Notes under the pieces: model-generated | What the model was told of the DNA's origin: nothing | What the model saw: only the letters and a program-made list of their open reading frames with translations | Database searches by the model: none | Source: a virus | Virus record (IMG/VR): IMGVR_UViG_3300035212_001167 | Location: 24,264 to 88,263 of that record | Length of the DNA stretch: 64,000 nt | Strand: one strand, 5' to 3' | In this document: piece after piece, positions 26,364 through 35,712 of the stretch | How positions within the stretch are numbered: the first letter of the stretch is position 1 | How the letters are laid out: every line of letters begins with the position of its first letter | Program-made: the position numbers and the translations under genes

Positions 26364-26741
26364 ATGGGAAGACCACAAAAAAAAGAAATTAATTTAACTA
26401 AAGAGTCGATGTTATCTTTGATGCAAGAAATCTATAATGAACTTGTTGAACAAAGAAACACTGCGATTAGAATACAAAATAAAATGTTGACAATGATGAA
26501 AGAACCTGAAGATATGACTCTAATAGGTCCTGTTATTGAAAAGCAACAAAAAATCATTAACGATTGTGTTGAAAAGAAATTAACATTATCTAAACTGCAA
26601 TCTACTATGTGGGAAAAATCTAATACCGCAGGAAGTGGTAGTTTCTCAATTACTGATTTAGGTGTGGATGATGATTTATTAGAAAATTTAATACTAAAAG
26701 ACGCGTCTAAACCTGACGGGTCTTACAAAATGAAAAACTAA
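26364..26741 (+). CDS. Hypothetical helical protein
   Basis: 125 aa, not recognised. Basic start MGRPQKKEIN, then a long amphipathic helical region (LSLMQEIYNELVEQRNTAIRIQNKMLTMM) and an acidic C-terminus. Composition is compatible with a small DNA-packaging or tail-assembly factor, but there is no specific motif. It starts the tail gene block 5 nt upstream of the 635-aa gene. Confidence 0.55.
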   Translation: MGRPQKKEINLTKESMLSLMQEIYNELVEQRNTAIRIQNKMLTMMKEPEDMTLIGPVIEKQQKIINDCVEKKLTLSKLQSTMWEKSNTAGSGSFSITDLGVDDDLLENLILKDASKPDGSYKMKN

Positions 26742-26746
26742 CTAAA

Positions 26747-28654
26747 ATGGCATCATTAGATTTAGGTCTTGATTATAAAGACGCACAAAAAAAGATTGCG
26801 GCGACCACCACATATAAGGATTTAAAAACTCAATATGATGACACTTCTAAAAAAGCTGGAGAGTCTTTTGATACTGCCAAACAAAACGTTACTGAGTCTA
26901 TAGATAAAGTCAAAGAACAGACTAAAAGATTTCAAAGGGAAATCAAAAATCAATTTGAACAATTACTAGATATTAATAATCTTACTGGTGGTAAGGGAGG
27001 TAGTTCAATTAGTTACGTTAAAAAAACATTAATTAGGGTTATTAAGAATATTGAACCTAAAATTATTGAGCTTCTTATGGAAGAAGCAATAAATGCGGTT
27101 GGTTGTGACCAACAACAAACATATGCGGCTCAGGTGGTGTATGTTAAAGTAAGTTCAATAGACTTGATTAACCTATTAAAAAAAGACCCGTCAAGTAAAG
27201 AAGGTAAAGTCTTATACGAAAGAAATCCTGTTAACGTACAACTTTATCCATTCTCAATGAACAAAGAGTTGTATCAAAGAATTCAAAGTGGTCAACCTTA
27301 CTCAACTGACAACGGTCAACAATATATTGGTCAATCAGGACAAGCGTTATTTGATATTCAATACGTTGACACAAATAACTTAGGAGAAACTGGTCCGTGG
27401 TTTAAGGTAACTCTACCTAATAGAGCAAACAATATTAATAAAGTTGGTACTTTTTTAGCCGATTATTATAGAACAACTAAAGTTGTTGAGTTCACAAATA
27501 TTATGGCAAATATTATGGAGTCATTAAGTGGAGCCATATCTATTAGTGCAAATGTTGGAGTAGCTCAAGCCGAAGACACTAATAAACTTATGTTAATCAT
27601 CCAAAGGGTTTTAGGTTTATGTTTTGATAATAAAAAAGAAATCGATGTTAGTGGTATTGCAAAATTAGCCGAACTCGATGATATTGATGAGTCGTTTTTT
27701 GAATTCACAGATATTGATTTACGTAATATTGACCAAAGAGTAACTAACATTAAAAATGGTGTGATTGAATTTGAGGATTGTGGTAATGTTAAATTACCCG
27801 TTAATTATGATGACATTCTAAATGATTTAGGTACATTAAATTTTATTGAGGATAAGGATTTAGTCGATGCTGCTGACGCATTAACTCAAACATTAATTAA
27901 CAATCCTGAATGGCAAGGTTTTGCTATTGAGGGGAATATTAAAGCCACGGTAGATTTAAACTTCCTTAAATTAATCGTTCAAGGAATTGCCGCGTCGTTA
28001 CTATCTCCAAAAGTATTATTACCAATATTTGTAATGTTAAAATCATTAGGTCAAACATTTGTTGATGGTGTTAACTCATTCGTCGCTTTCATGAAAACAT
28101 TTAAAAAGTTTTTTATAAACTTAATGTCAAAAATAGGAGCTTTATTTGTTAAGGAACTTTTTGAAATAATTAAAAAAGATATTTTAAATTTAATCCAATC
28201 AGTAATTCAAGATGTTGCTAGAGAAAAAATGGATAAAAGAATTATTATGATTTTAAAGTTAATCCAACTTATAATTGTTGTGGCTCAGTTTATATCGGAT
28301 TGGCGTAAATGTAAGAGTGTTATTGATGAAATTCTATCATTGTTAAAGATTGCGACTTCTGGATGGGGTGGTGAAATACCATTACCTCTATTATTTGCAT
28401 CTCAATTTATGGATGGATATTCTGAATCTCGTGCGTTTATTGGAGCTATTGAGGAAATGCAAAAACTTGGTATCCCAACAGGTACAATGCCAGATGGAAG
28501 TCCTAATTTAGATGTTCTAAAAATGTTAGGGCAAATGAAATCTATGTCATCGGAAGAGGCTGAAAATGGTAAGGTACAAATTGCAATACCACCATTAACA
28601 ATGACACCAGCAGGTCTGACAGTTCCTTCGAGTGCTTTCGGTAAAAAAATGTAA
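26747..28654 (+). CDS. Large tail/baseplate-type structural protein
   Basis: 635 aa. N-terminal 70 residues are a heptad-like helix (KTQYDDTSKKAGESFDTAKQNVTESIDKVKEQTKRF). Residues about 395-530 contain several long hydrophobic helices (LLSPKVLLPIFVMLKSLG; MILKLIQLIIVVAQFISDW), unusual for a baseplate protein and reminiscent of a tape-measure-like or membrane-active segment. The C-terminus is Pro/Gly-rich. It lies directly before the gp5-like spike gene, so a baseplate hub or wedge role is likely; no family was recognised. Confidence 0.6.
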   Translation: MASLDLGLDYKDAQKKIAATTTYKDLKTQYDDTSKKAGESFDTAKQNVTESIDKVKEQTKRFQREIKNQFEQLLDINNLTGGKGGSSISYVKKTLIRVIKNIEPKIIELLMEEAINAVGCDQQQTYAAQVVYVKVSSIDLINLLKKDPSSKEGKVLYERNPVNVQLYPFSMNKELYQRIQSGQPYSTDNGQQYIGQSGQALFDIQYVDTNNLGETGPWFKVTLPNRANNINKVGTFLADYYRTTKVVEFTNIMANIMESLSGAISISANVGVAQAEDTNKLMLIIQRVLGLCFDNKKEIDVSGIAKLAELDDIDESFFEFTDIDLRNIDQRVTNIKNGVIEFEDCGNVKLPVNYDDILNDLGTLNFIEDKDLVDAADALTQTLINNPEWQGFAIEGNIKATVDLNFLKLIVQGIAASLLSPKVLLPIFVMLKSLGQTFVDGVNSFVAFMKTFKKFFINLMSKIGALFVKELFEIIKKDILNLIQSVIQDVAREKMDKRIIMILKLIQLIIVVAQFISDWRKCKSVIDEILSLLKIATSGWGGEIPLPLLFASQFMDGYSESRAFIGAIEEMQKLGIPTGTMPDGSPNLDVLKMLGQMKSMSSEEAENGKVQIAIPPLTMTPAGLTVPSSAFGKKM

Positions 28655-28656
28655 TT

Positions 28657-28869
28657 ATGACAAAAAAAGAACAATCGGAAAAAGCCGTAAAAATAATAAA
28701 AGACTACAAATCACACTCAAATAAAGATTTGACTTTTGTTATGGATTTTATTCAGGAAGATTTTAAATTTACCAAAGATGCGGTCATTAAAATGACCGAA
28801 CATTTAGATAAATTAGAATTAACTTACAATACTATTCTTAAAGAATATCAAAACAGAACTATTAAATAA
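28657..28869 (+). CDS. Small helical hypothetical protein
   Basis: 70 aa, entirely helical and charged ([24 protein letters not shown]), a probable short coiled coil. It sits 2 nt after the 635-aa gene and its stop overlaps the start of the spike gene (TAATG). Possibly an assembly chaperone for one of its neighbours; this is inference. Confidence 0.6.
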   Translation: MTKKEQSEKAVKIIKDYKSHSNKDLTFVMDFIQEDFKFTKDAVIKMTEHLDKLELTYNTILKEYQNRTIK

Positions 28870-30449
28870 TGAAAATAGACCAATCTAATAAGTATCAAAT
28901 TATATTTCCTGGTATCGTTTACGATAACCAAGACCCGATGATGTTAGGTAGACTTAGAGTAATACCTGAAACACAAACATATAGTGATATTTTAGCTTCA
29001 GTTCCTGATTGGAATGAGGAAATAGATAAATGGACTTCTAAAGACCCGTTAATTTTTTTACCATTACTACCTTTTTATTTTAGCCAAGTACCGAAAAAAG
29101 ACGAGTACGTACATATTATATATCAAAATAAAAAATTTAATTTCCAAAGTCAATTTTATATTCAAGGACCGTTTTCGTCACCAATGACAACACCTTTTGA
29201 GTATTATCAAGGCGCTAAGAAATTTTTAGCTGCGGGAGATAGAATTAAACAAGGTATTTCGATTAAAAATAGTGATGGGCAATATCGTAACAAAGATAGT
29301 TATGGTGTATTTCCCGAACCTGGTGATAACGCATTGTTAGGACGTGGTTCCGCCGATGTAGTTGTTAAAGAAAATGAGGTTTTAATTAGAGCGGGTAAAA
29401 CAAAAGTATTAAGTACAACACAATTACCTGTTGGAAATGCGATGAGGTCATTCTTACAACTTTCAAATTTTACCCAACAAAAAGTTTTATTACCCCAAGA
29501 AAGTCAAGCTAGATTAGTTGAAAATGTAAAGGTAGTTAAAAAAATAATAATCTGGGATATTGAAAATTTAGAAAACACTCAAAATGTTTTTAATGGGTCT
29601 GTTGGATTATACAATGTAATACCAAGTCAGAAAGTTAACAGTAAAAATTTTAAGTCCGACACTATCCTTAACTTAAGTGTTGGTACCGATTATAGTGGCC
29701 CTATTGAGGAAGTAAAATTTACCGCCAAAAGTTTTAACGAATCATTAACTTTAATTAATAAATTTAGTGATGGAGTTTTTAAAAAATTTATTGATTTACC
29801 TAATTATGTTGTTAACAACCAATTACGTAATATACCTCAAGACCAAATATTTCCATTTGTTGTTACCCCATCAAAATTAACTTATGAAAAAGGTGTTAAA
29901 TTCTCACCATCACAAGTTGTAAATGATGTTGCGGAACTAACTAATTATGTTAATTTTTATAGTAAAATTAAATTAAATATGGGGTTAGTTAATAGTGGGT
30001 GGTTTTTAGTTTGGGAAAACAAAAATGGAACTGCACTTATTGGACCTCAAGGGGATATTAAAACTGAAACAGTTACTCCATCCGAGTTTGTACCTTCAGA
30101 TGTCACTTATGGTGTCTTAGGAGCTCAAAAAATTTATTTACTATCTCAAGACTCTACAGGACCTAAAGGTAAGATTAGTTTAAGTCAAACTTTATATGGT
30201 ATACCACAAGATAAATTTATTGGTGACGAAAGTAGTATTTTTAATAAGACATACCCAACAACAAGAGGTGATGAGTTAATGAAACTACTTAGAAAAATAT
30301 TTTCATTTGTTACTGGTCACGTACATCCTGTGGCTACGGCACCACCTATTCCTGTTGCCGCAGGTAACGGACAAACCTCCGCAGAAATTAATGCAATTCT
30401 TGCTGACGCAGAAAATACCATCCTAAATCAAAATATCCGAATTAATTGA
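28869..30449 (+). CDS. gp5-like baseplate spike (OB-fold) protein
   Basis: 526 aa. The N-terminal domain [26 protein letters not shown] is the OB-fold entry of phage spike/VgrG proteins, with [28 protein letters not shown] at about 148-176. Near the C-terminus [17 protein letters not shown] contains an H-x-H pair as in metal-capped spike tips. No lysozyme domain is visible, unlike T4 gp5. It is probably the membrane-piercing centre of the baseplate. Confidence 0.75.
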   Translation: MKIDQSNKYQIIFPGIVYDNQDPMMLGRLRVIPETQTYSDILASVPDWNEEIDKWTSKDPLIFLPLLPFYFSQVPKKDEYVHIIYQNKKFNFQSQFYIQGPFSSPMTTPFEYYQGAKKFLAAGDRIKQGISIKNSDGQYRNKDSYGVFPEPGDNALLGRGSADVVVKENEVLIRAGKTKVLSTTQLPVGNAMRSFLQLSNFTQQKVLLPQESQARLVENVKVVKKIIIWDIENLENTQNVFNGSVGLYNVIPSQKVNSKNFKSDTILNLSVGTDYSGPIEEVKFTAKSFNESLTLINKFSDGVFKKFIDLPNYVVNNQLRNIPQDQIFPFVVTPSKLTYEKGVKFSPSQVVNDVAELTNYVNFYSKIKLNMGLVNSGWFLVWENKNGTALIGPQGDIKTETVTPSEFVPSDVTYGVLGAQKIYLLSQDSTGPKGKISLSQTLYGIPQDKFIGDESSIFNKTYPTTRGDELMKLLRKIFSFVTGHVHPVATAPPIPVAAGNGQTSAEINAILADAENTILNQNIRIN

Positions 30450-30456
30450 TATTTAT
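30450..30456 (+). promoter_or_regulatory. TATTTAT motif upstream of the 491-aa gene
   Basis: Reads TTGATATTTATAAG and overlaps the end of the spike gene region; 15 nt before ATG at 30472. Confidence 0.5.
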
Positions 30457-30471
30457 AAGTAAAACACTTAA

Positions 30472-31947
30472 ATGTCAATTAATAACTCCTACTTTAGTAA
30501 GAACAATACTATCATATCCAACAGTTTCACCAATACTGGTAGAAACCCAGTTACGGAATTGTTTTATGGTTCTACCGCAGTGTCTCAATATCCTAGTGGG
30601 TATAGTAGATTCATATTCGATTTAGACCTTTCATTACTATTTCAGAAGATAAATGACGGTACAATTTCTACAACTTGTAACGACACAATTGTTCACACTT
30701 TAAGAATGGTGAATACCTCAACCTTTGATATTGAGTTATTAAACACCTCAACATCTCAAGGTAGAAAAAGAGCCACGTCATTTGATTTAATTTTATTCAG
30801 AATCCCATACATTAATAACAACCCACTAAACCCACAGATTTGGGATGAAGGTGTTGGTTATGATTTTGCTGATTTAGTTTATGAATATAGTGATACGGAC
30901 AAATCTTTTTCTGATAGACCCTCGAATTGGTTTCAAACAACGACAATTGGTGTTTGGACTGAGCCTGGTGTCTACAATAACTTAAACAGTGGGGTTGTTC
31001 CTTTTAGCTCATTAACTATCGTTGACACACAACATTTTGAATTTGGTAATGAGAACGTTAGTTTTGACATGACTAGTGAAATTAATTCAATTATTGATGG
31101 TTCATTAACTAATGTCACAGGATGGGGAATTGCTTACAAACCTCAGGTCGAAAACTTATCAGGTCTTACTGATACCTATGAAACTCAATTTTTTACAAGA
31201 CATACTCAAACATTTTACGAACCATTTTTAGAAACAAACTATAATGACCTTATTGAAGATGATAGAAACTTATTTTCTTTAGGTAGAACAAACAAACTTT
31301 ATTTGTACTTGTTTGATAACGGTAACCCAATCAATTTAGACAATAATCCAAGTGTTACTATTATGGATTCATCGGGAAATGACATTCCTGGATTAACAGG
31401 GTTAACCGCTTGTCAAAGAACTAAAGGTGTTTATGAAATTGTTATACCACCAATAATTGGTTATAAAACACCATGTATGTTTACTGATAAATGGTACAAC
31501 TTAAATTACAATGGTTTCCCATTACCCCAATCGTTTAATGAGTTTACAATACAACCATTAAAAAATTCAATTCAGATTGGTACTAATTCAGTCGACCCTA
31601 AATTATATGGGTTTGACTTTTATGGTATTAAACAAGATGAAAAAATATACAATACTGATATTAGAAAAGTTGGTGTTGTCATTAAACAAGCTTACACAAC
31701 TCAAAAACTTTTACAAAATGTTGACGCTCACTACAGAGTATATGTTAGAGAAGGCCAGACTGAGGTTGAGGTTCAAGGTTGGACCAAAATCAACAGGACG
31801 CCAAACGAATATTATTTTATGTTTGACACTAGGGATAAAATACCTAACGAGTATTATATAGATATTAAGGTGGATAGTAGTGGAGAGATAAATACATACA
31901 AACGACAAGTTAAATTTCAAATCGTTAATATGAAGTATTTAGATTAA
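30472..31947 (+). CDS. Virion structural protein, beta-rich, unknown family
   Basis: 491 aa. Strand-rich throughout with no low-complexity tract. It contains SRFIFDLDLSLLFQKI and FELGNEN-like jellyroll elements resembling DNRLRE/tail-associated modules, and RRVGVVIKQ-like strands in the C-terminal third. Expression from a late-type motif and position after the gp5-like spike indicate a tail, baseplate or fibre component. Precise role not recognised. Confidence 0.6.
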   Translation: MSINNSYFSKNNTIISNSFTNTGRNPVTELFYGSTAVSQYPSGYSRFIFDLDLSLLFQKINDGTISTTCNDTIVHTLRMVNTSTFDIELLNTSTSQGRKRATSFDLILFRIPYINNNPLNPQIWDEGVGYDFADLVYEYSDTDKSFSDRPSNWFQTTTIGVWTEPGVYNNLNSGVVPFSSLTIVDTQHFEFGNENVSFDMTSEINSIIDGSLTNVTGWGIAYKPQVENLSGLTDTYETQFFTRHTQTFYEPFLETNYNDLIEDDRNLFSLGRTNKLYLYLFDNGNPINLDNNPSVTIMDSSGNDIPGLTGLTACQRTKGVYEIVIPPIIGYKTPCMFTDKWYNLNYNGFPLPQSFNEFTIQPLKNSIQIGTNSVDPKLYGFDFYGIKQDEKIYNTDIRKVGVVIKQAYTTQKLLQNVDAHYRVYVREGQTEVEVQGWTKINRTPNEYYFMFDTRDKIPNEYYIDIKVDSSGEINTYKRQVKFQIVNMKYLD

Positions 31948-31952
31948 TAAGA

Positions 31953-31959
31953 TATTTAT
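31953..31959 (+). promoter_or_regulatory. TATTTAT motif with long AU-rich leader before the 200-aa gene
   Basis: Reads AAGATATTTATAATAAAAAC, 86 nt before ATG at 32046. A possible 12-codon leader ORF (31972-32010, MLNNIKLLNFTL) lies between, making this the only long late leader seen. Confidence 0.5.
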
Positions 31960-32045
31960 AATAAAAACAAAATGTTAAATAATATAAAATTATTAAATTT
32001 TACATTATAACCTATAAAAATTAAAAAAAAAATAACACAAAAGAT

Positions 32046-32648
32046 ATGGCAAATTATATTATAAATGAATGTTTAACTAATGATGTATACATTCTTTCTG
32101 CAGCAACGTTAACTTTGGGGGCCACAGTAGAGTTCGATATTAGCGAGGCTCGATTTTGTGGTACTGTTGGGGCAGTAACAGAAAGCGCGGAAACTCTAAA
32201 TATATCCTTTGTTCAATTACACGACGATTGTTGTACGTGTTTAAGTGGTCTTACAGAGTCTTTAAATTTTAAATTTATAGGATGTAATGACTTAGAAGTG
32301 TTTAATATTGAAGCAACTAATTTTTGTCGTGAATATGGTACTCCTACAACAGGTATTACTTATGAAATACAATTTGGTTCTGAAACACCATTTTGTGCTA
32401 CTTTTGATGAGTTATCACTAACGGGTGAAACAAATTATCATTACAGTTCAGGGCCATTTTTAGATTGTGAAGATTGTAAAAATCTACCACCATTATCGTC
32501 TAACACTGAAACCACCATATGCCAGGAAATATGCGACAATTCGGTAATTACAATAATTCCTCCACATCCAACCTATACAAATAGTGCTGGTAGAGAAGTT
32601 GTTCAAATGAACGCGGTTCTTATTGGTGGTAACGGATTAAACGGGTAA
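32046..32648 (+). CDS. Cys-rich virion protein, unknown
   Basis: 200 aa with 13 or more Cys, including HDDCCTCLSG, CEDCKN and CQEICDN. Beta-rich, no signal peptide. The Cys pattern recalls the Cys-rich insert of the large adhesin at 8715-11720, so a related virion role is plausible. Acidic overall. Followed by a strong terminator. Confidence 0.6.
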   Translation: MANYIINECLTNDVYILSAATLTLGATVEFDISEARFCGTVGAVTESAETLNISFVQLHDDCCTCLSGLTESLNFKFIGCNDLEVFNIEATNFCREYGTPTTGITYEIQFGSETPFCATFDELSLTGETNYHYSSGPFLDCEDCKNLPPLSSNTETTICQEICDNSVITIIPPHPTYTNSAGREVVQMNAVLIGGNGLNG

Positions 32649-32679
32649 TTAGTAAGACTAATAATAAAAAATACAAGAA

Positions 32680-32712
32680 ATAACCTTAATTATTTTAAGG
32701 TTATTTTTTTTT
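32680..32712 (+). terminator. Intrinsic terminator after the Cys-rich gene
   Basis: AATAACCTTAA and TTAAGGTTATT arms followed by a run of T. Confidence 0.85.
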
Positions 32713-32726
32713 GTCAATATTTTTAC

Positions 32727-32734
32727 TATCTTTG
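32727..32734 (+). promoter_or_regulatory. Bacteroidota-type -7 element (TATCTTTG)
   Basis: TAnnTTTG match 35 nt before ATG at 32770; an upstream TTTG is present at shorter-than-usual spacing. Confidence 0.65.
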
Positions 32735-32769
32735 TACTTAAGATAATGTAATCAACATACAACAAAAAA

Positions 32770-33180
32770 ATGAAAATATATTTAAAGAGGGTTCTAAAGA
32801 GATGGTACACTAAATTTACTCTTTGGCACAAGTATCGATTTTTCACAGAAAAAAGTCGACTATCGGAAAATGAAAAGATTTGTACCGCAATTTGTCGTAG
32901 ACTTATTAATCATCCTGATTCTAAATTTTTAATTGCTCCACTATCAGGTAAGAAATATATCAAGAATGTTACGTTAGGTTTATTTATCCTTATGGACGAT
33001 AGAAAAATTAGTATTACCAATCACGTATACCATTATGATATAGTTTTGTCTCAGAGAGATTGGGAAAAATTAAATGTTTTGTATGATAACAAAACAGAGA
33101 TTATGAGACAAGGGTACGAAGATGAAATAAAATCACAAATAGTTCATTCTTTATCATCAATATTAGAAAAAATTGCTTAA
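32770..33180 (+). CDS. Hypothetical protein, probably early
   Basis: 136 aa, not recognised. Very basic N-terminus (MKIYLKRVLKRWYTKFTLWHKYRFF), then a mixed domain with FLIAPLSGKKYIKNVTLGLFILMDDRKISITNHVYHYDIVLS and a C-terminal helix. The host-type promoter suggests early expression. Basic aromatic start could contact nucleic acid or membrane. Confidence 0.6.
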   Translation: MKIYLKRVLKRWYTKFTLWHKYRFFTEKSRLSENEKICTAICRRLINHPDSKFLIAPLSGKKYIKNVTLGLFILMDDRKISITNHVYHYDIVLSQRDWEKLNVLYDNKTEIMRQGYEDEIKSQIVHSLSSILEKIA

Positions 33181-33185
33181 CTTTG
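33178..33185 (+). promoter_or_regulatory. TAACTTTG -7 element 4 nt before ATG of the exported protein
   Basis: Overlaps the stop codon of the upstream gene; the spacing predicts a leaderless transcript. Confidence 0.55.
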
Positions 33186-33189
33186 TAAT

Positions 33190-33585
33190 ATGAAAAAATT
33201 AATCACACTCATCGTTTTAGTCTTAACCACATGTGTTGGTTTCGCTCAGGTTGAATCCTCTATTAAGAAGGCGGGGAACTTCTATGAGTTAAGTGATTTA
33301 TGGGTTAAAGATTCCGTATCCGTTAAGTTGTTACTTAACACATACAAGATTGATATCACTAATCTTGATTCAGTTAGATTTTTCAAGGACTTCAAACTTA
33401 ATCAAACGTTACATAATGAATTCACATACGATTCATACGTATATATCCAAGATAAGAAAACAGGGGTTGTCACATTAGATAGTATTCCACATACTAATAC
33501 TCATCCTAAGTTAGGTAAGTATGTTTTAATCTACTGCTTTGATGACTACACTGATAAGAAAATTATCAACATCAAAGTGTTCTAA
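33190..33585 (+). CDS. Small secreted (periplasmic) protein
   Basis: 131 aa. Residues 1-20 are a clear Sec signal peptide: MKKLITLIVLVLTTCVGFAQ with an A-F-A-Q-like signal peptidase I site (FAQ|V). The mature part is a small beta-rich domain (DSVSVKLLLNTYKIDITNLDSVRF...KYVLIYCFDDYTDKKIINIKVF) of no known family. Export from the infected cell suggests a role in the periplasm such as superinfection exclusion or lysis timing; unproven. Confidence 0.7.
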   Translation: MKKLITLIVLVLTTCVGFAQVESSIKKAGNFYELSDLWVKDSVSVKLLLNTYKIDITNLDSVRFFKDFKLNQTLHNEFTYDSYVYIQDKKTGVVTLDSIPHTNTHPKLGKYVLIYCFDDYTDKKIINIKVF

Positions 33586-33588
33586 ATA

Positions 33589-33619
33589 AAAAAGAGGTCT
33601 AATGACCTCTTTTTTTTTT
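33589..33619. terminator. Bidirectional intrinsic terminator
   Basis: AAAGAGGTC-TAAT-GACCTCTTT with A-run before and T-run after, between convergent genes ending at 33585 and 33618. Confidence 0.85.
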
Positions 33620-35063
33620 ATTCTGTATAATCTTTAATTTTAATTACAAACCTTCTATTAGGTTGTGTTTGGTCAGTAGTAGTTGATTTTTCTTTTGTCC
33701 ATCCTGGCCCGAACTCAGTCGTTTCACCTTTACCAATAGGGGTCATAACAATACCCGTTTTCTCTTTAATCATATTAGCGATTGTATTTGCTCTTTGTTG
33801 TGATAAACATTGATTATACTCACCAATAGTTTTAGATGATTGACATGCAGGTAATTTACCAATTATTCTATCGTTAGGGTCTTTATCTCTTGATGAATAT
33901 CCGATAATTAATGGGACGTTTTGTAATAAGAATTTACCATACTTAGGATATGTTTTCAAGTAACCATTTAAATTAGAAATAAATTTATCAATCTTATCTT
34001 GAGCTTCAGGTTTTAATTCTGTTTTGTCAAATACGAACGGTTCTGTAATATCCAAACTAATATTAGTCGGTGTTGGTGTTGTTTTTTTTGATGACCCACC
34101 AATTGTAACTTCAGTACCAGGTCTTGCGCCAGGATATAACATCACATAATACCCTTTTCCACCCTTCTTATAATACATCATAGGTGAAATGGTAGTATCT
34201 TTAGATTCGGTCATTCCGATTGATTTTAAGACACTTATGTCCTCTGCAACAATATTACCCGTGTAAACAACTGGTTTACCGATTGAGGCCTTATTAGGAA
34301 CACCTTCAGGTGCCACGGCAATAAATTTGTATCTTACATTATTATATTGTCCAGGTTGTATATCAGAACGAACTATATCATTCCAATAAAACTCTGTGAA
34401 TTCGATATTTGTTCTATAGTCCTCGTCAAGTACTTCACCTGTTTTAACATCTACTTTGAAGTCGTATAACTCCCCGTTTAATGCGTAGTCTGGTTTTACT
34501 TCACCTGTTGATTTATTAAATAATACCGTGTATAATTTTCCATCAATAATTTTAAATCCTAAACCTGTTGCACCTAACTTATAATAAGTTTTTTCATCAT
34601 CTTGTTCAGATAAAATTCTTTTTACCATTCGAATAATATCACCTTCGTTAAGTTTAATTACTTTCTTTTCACCAACAACTACAGTGTCTTTTTTTATTTC
34701 AATCCACTCTTTTAGAGTTGTGATTGGTACAATACTTTTTTTACCTCCAGGTGTTTGGTTTATATTATTACCTTCATCATCACCAGATGTTAAAGTAGGG
34801 TGATTCTTAATATAATTGGAGATGTTTTTTGCTTTATTTTCCATCTTTTTAATTTTCTTTTTAGGGGTACTCATTTTACCGTCATAACTGTCGTATCCCA
34901 ACTCAGTATTGACATACTTTGATACGGGTGTTATAAATGGTTGTAACGACTCTTTACTAAATTCTCTAACACCAGGTTGTAAAGGAGAAACATAGGACCC
35001 TCTACCCCCATTACTGTCAGAAGTTGCCTCGAGTAATACTTTCTTTATTAATTGATTTAGCAT
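33618..35063 (-). CDS. OmpA/peptidoglycan-binding-like C-terminal domain protein with (L/I)xE leader
   Basis: 481 aa. Residues about 345-478 follow the OmpA-like pattern: FVFDKTELKPEAQDKIDKFISNLNGYL, IIGYSSRD, CLSQQRANTIANMIKEKTG (the L-S-x-x-R-A-x-x-(V/I) helix) and QPNRRFVIKIKD. Such domains bind meso-DAP in peptidoglycan. There is no signal peptide; instead the N-terminus MLNQLIKKVLLE|ATSD ends in a prohead-protease-type site, and the ATSD after it equals the residues after the predicted major capsid cleavage site. Likely a packaged or virion-surface wall-binding protein. Confidence 0.75.
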   Translation of the reverse strand: MLNQLIKKVLLEATSDSNGGRGSYVSPLQPGVREFSKESLQPFITPVSKYVNTELGYDSYDGKMSTPKKKIKKMENKAKNISNYIKNHPTLTSGDDEGNNINQTPGGKKSIVPITTLKEWIEIKKDTVVVGEKKVIKLNEGDIIRMVKRILSEQDDEKTYYKLGATGLGFKIIDGKLYTVLFNKSTGEVKPDYALNGELYDFKVDVKTGEVLDEDYRTNIEFTEFYWNDIVRSDIQPGQYNNVRYKFIAVAPEGVPNKASIGKPVVYTGNIVAEDISVLKSIGMTESKDTTISPMMYYKKGGKGYYVMLYPGARPGTEVTIGGSSKKTTPTPTNISLDITEPFVFDKTELKPEAQDKIDKFISNLNGYLKTYPKYGKFLLQNVPLIIGYSSRDKDPNDRIIGKLPACQSSKTIGEYNQCLSQQRANTIANMIKEKTGIVMTPIGKGETTEFGPGWTKEKSTTTDQTQPNRRFVIKIKDYTE

Positions 35064-35081
35064 AGATATTTTAGTATACTT

Positions 35082-35088
35082 ATAAATA
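35082..35088 (-). promoter_or_regulatory. TATTTAT motif upstream of the OmpA-like gene
   Basis: Coding strand reads GATATATTTATAAG, 18 nt before ATG at 35063. Confidence 0.5.
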
Positions 35089-35111
35089 TATCAAAAAAAG
35101 ATATTTTCACA

Positions 35112-35345
35112 ATGGAAGAACAACAATTATTTGGAAAACTATTCGACACAATACCTCTACTAACTGAGGACCATTTAGACGTGCTACTACAATCTATGGA
35201 TAAAGACAATGCTTCATACCTATTAATACAAGCGGTTAAGAAGGCATACCACGAGGGGGTTTATTCTTTAGGTGAGGCAGAGGTTGTATCAAGAGCAATT
35301 AGAGTTATGTCAAAACAGGAAATTAAAAATGAAACAGAAGATTAA
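35112..35345 (+). CDS. Small hypothetical protein
   Basis: 77 aa, acidic, helical, not recognised (LFGKLFDTIPLLTEDHLDVLLQSMD). It overlaps the methylglyoxal synthase gene by 17 nt, so both are probably made from one transcript and translated in a coupled way. It is divergent from the OmpA-like gene. Confidence 0.6.
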   Translation: MEEQQLFGKLFDTIPLLTEDHLDVLLQSMDKDNASYLLIQAVKKAYHEGVYSLGEAEVVSRAIRVMSKQEIKNETED

Positions 35346-35712
35346 ATTAGCGTTAATCGCTCACGACGGTAAGAAGGCCGATATGGTATCATTCGTAATG
35401 AAACGACTACCTTTCTTCACTTCAGATAATGTTGAAGTAGTTGCCACAGGTACAACAGGAAAACATTTAAAACATGCTGGATTAACTAAGGTTGAGACGA
35501 TGTTAAGTGGTCCTATGGGTGGTGACGCTCAGATTGCGTCAATGATTGTAAACAAAGAAGTCGATATAGTTATATTCTTTATCGACCCCTTAGAAGTTCA
35601 TCCACATCAAGTAGATGTTAGTATGTTATTAAGAATTTGTAATGTCCATGACATTGCAATCGCTACGAATTATTCTACCGCTAGTAGATTAATCAGTCCC
35701 TTAGAAGATTAA
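35329..35712 (+). CDS. mgsA: Methylglyoxal synthase
   Basis: 127 aa from the ATG at 35329 (a longer GTG-start reading only adds non-family residues). All family landmarks are present: LALIAHDGKKADMV (His12), ATGTTGKHL (phosphate loop 41-44), SGPMGGDAQI with catalytic Asp66, FFIDPLEVHPHQVDV with His93 and Asp96 equivalents, and ATNYSTASRLIS. The enzyme converts dihydroxyacetone phosphate to methylglyoxal and phosphate, bypassing lower glycolysis and releasing phosphate. It is slightly shorter than the about 150-aa E. coli enzyme. Confidence 0.93.
   Translation: MKQKIKLALIAHDGKKADMVSFVMKRLPFFTSDNVEVVATGTTGKHLKHAGLTKVETMLSGPMGGDAQIASMIVNKEVDIVIFFIDPLEVHPHQVDVSMLLRICNVHDIAIATNYSTASRLISPLED

Noticed and set aside
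35272-35712. Longer methylglyoxal synthase from GTG at 35272
   Set aside because: The extra 19 residues do not match the family and overlap the upstream gene further; ATG at 35329 gives the expected start.
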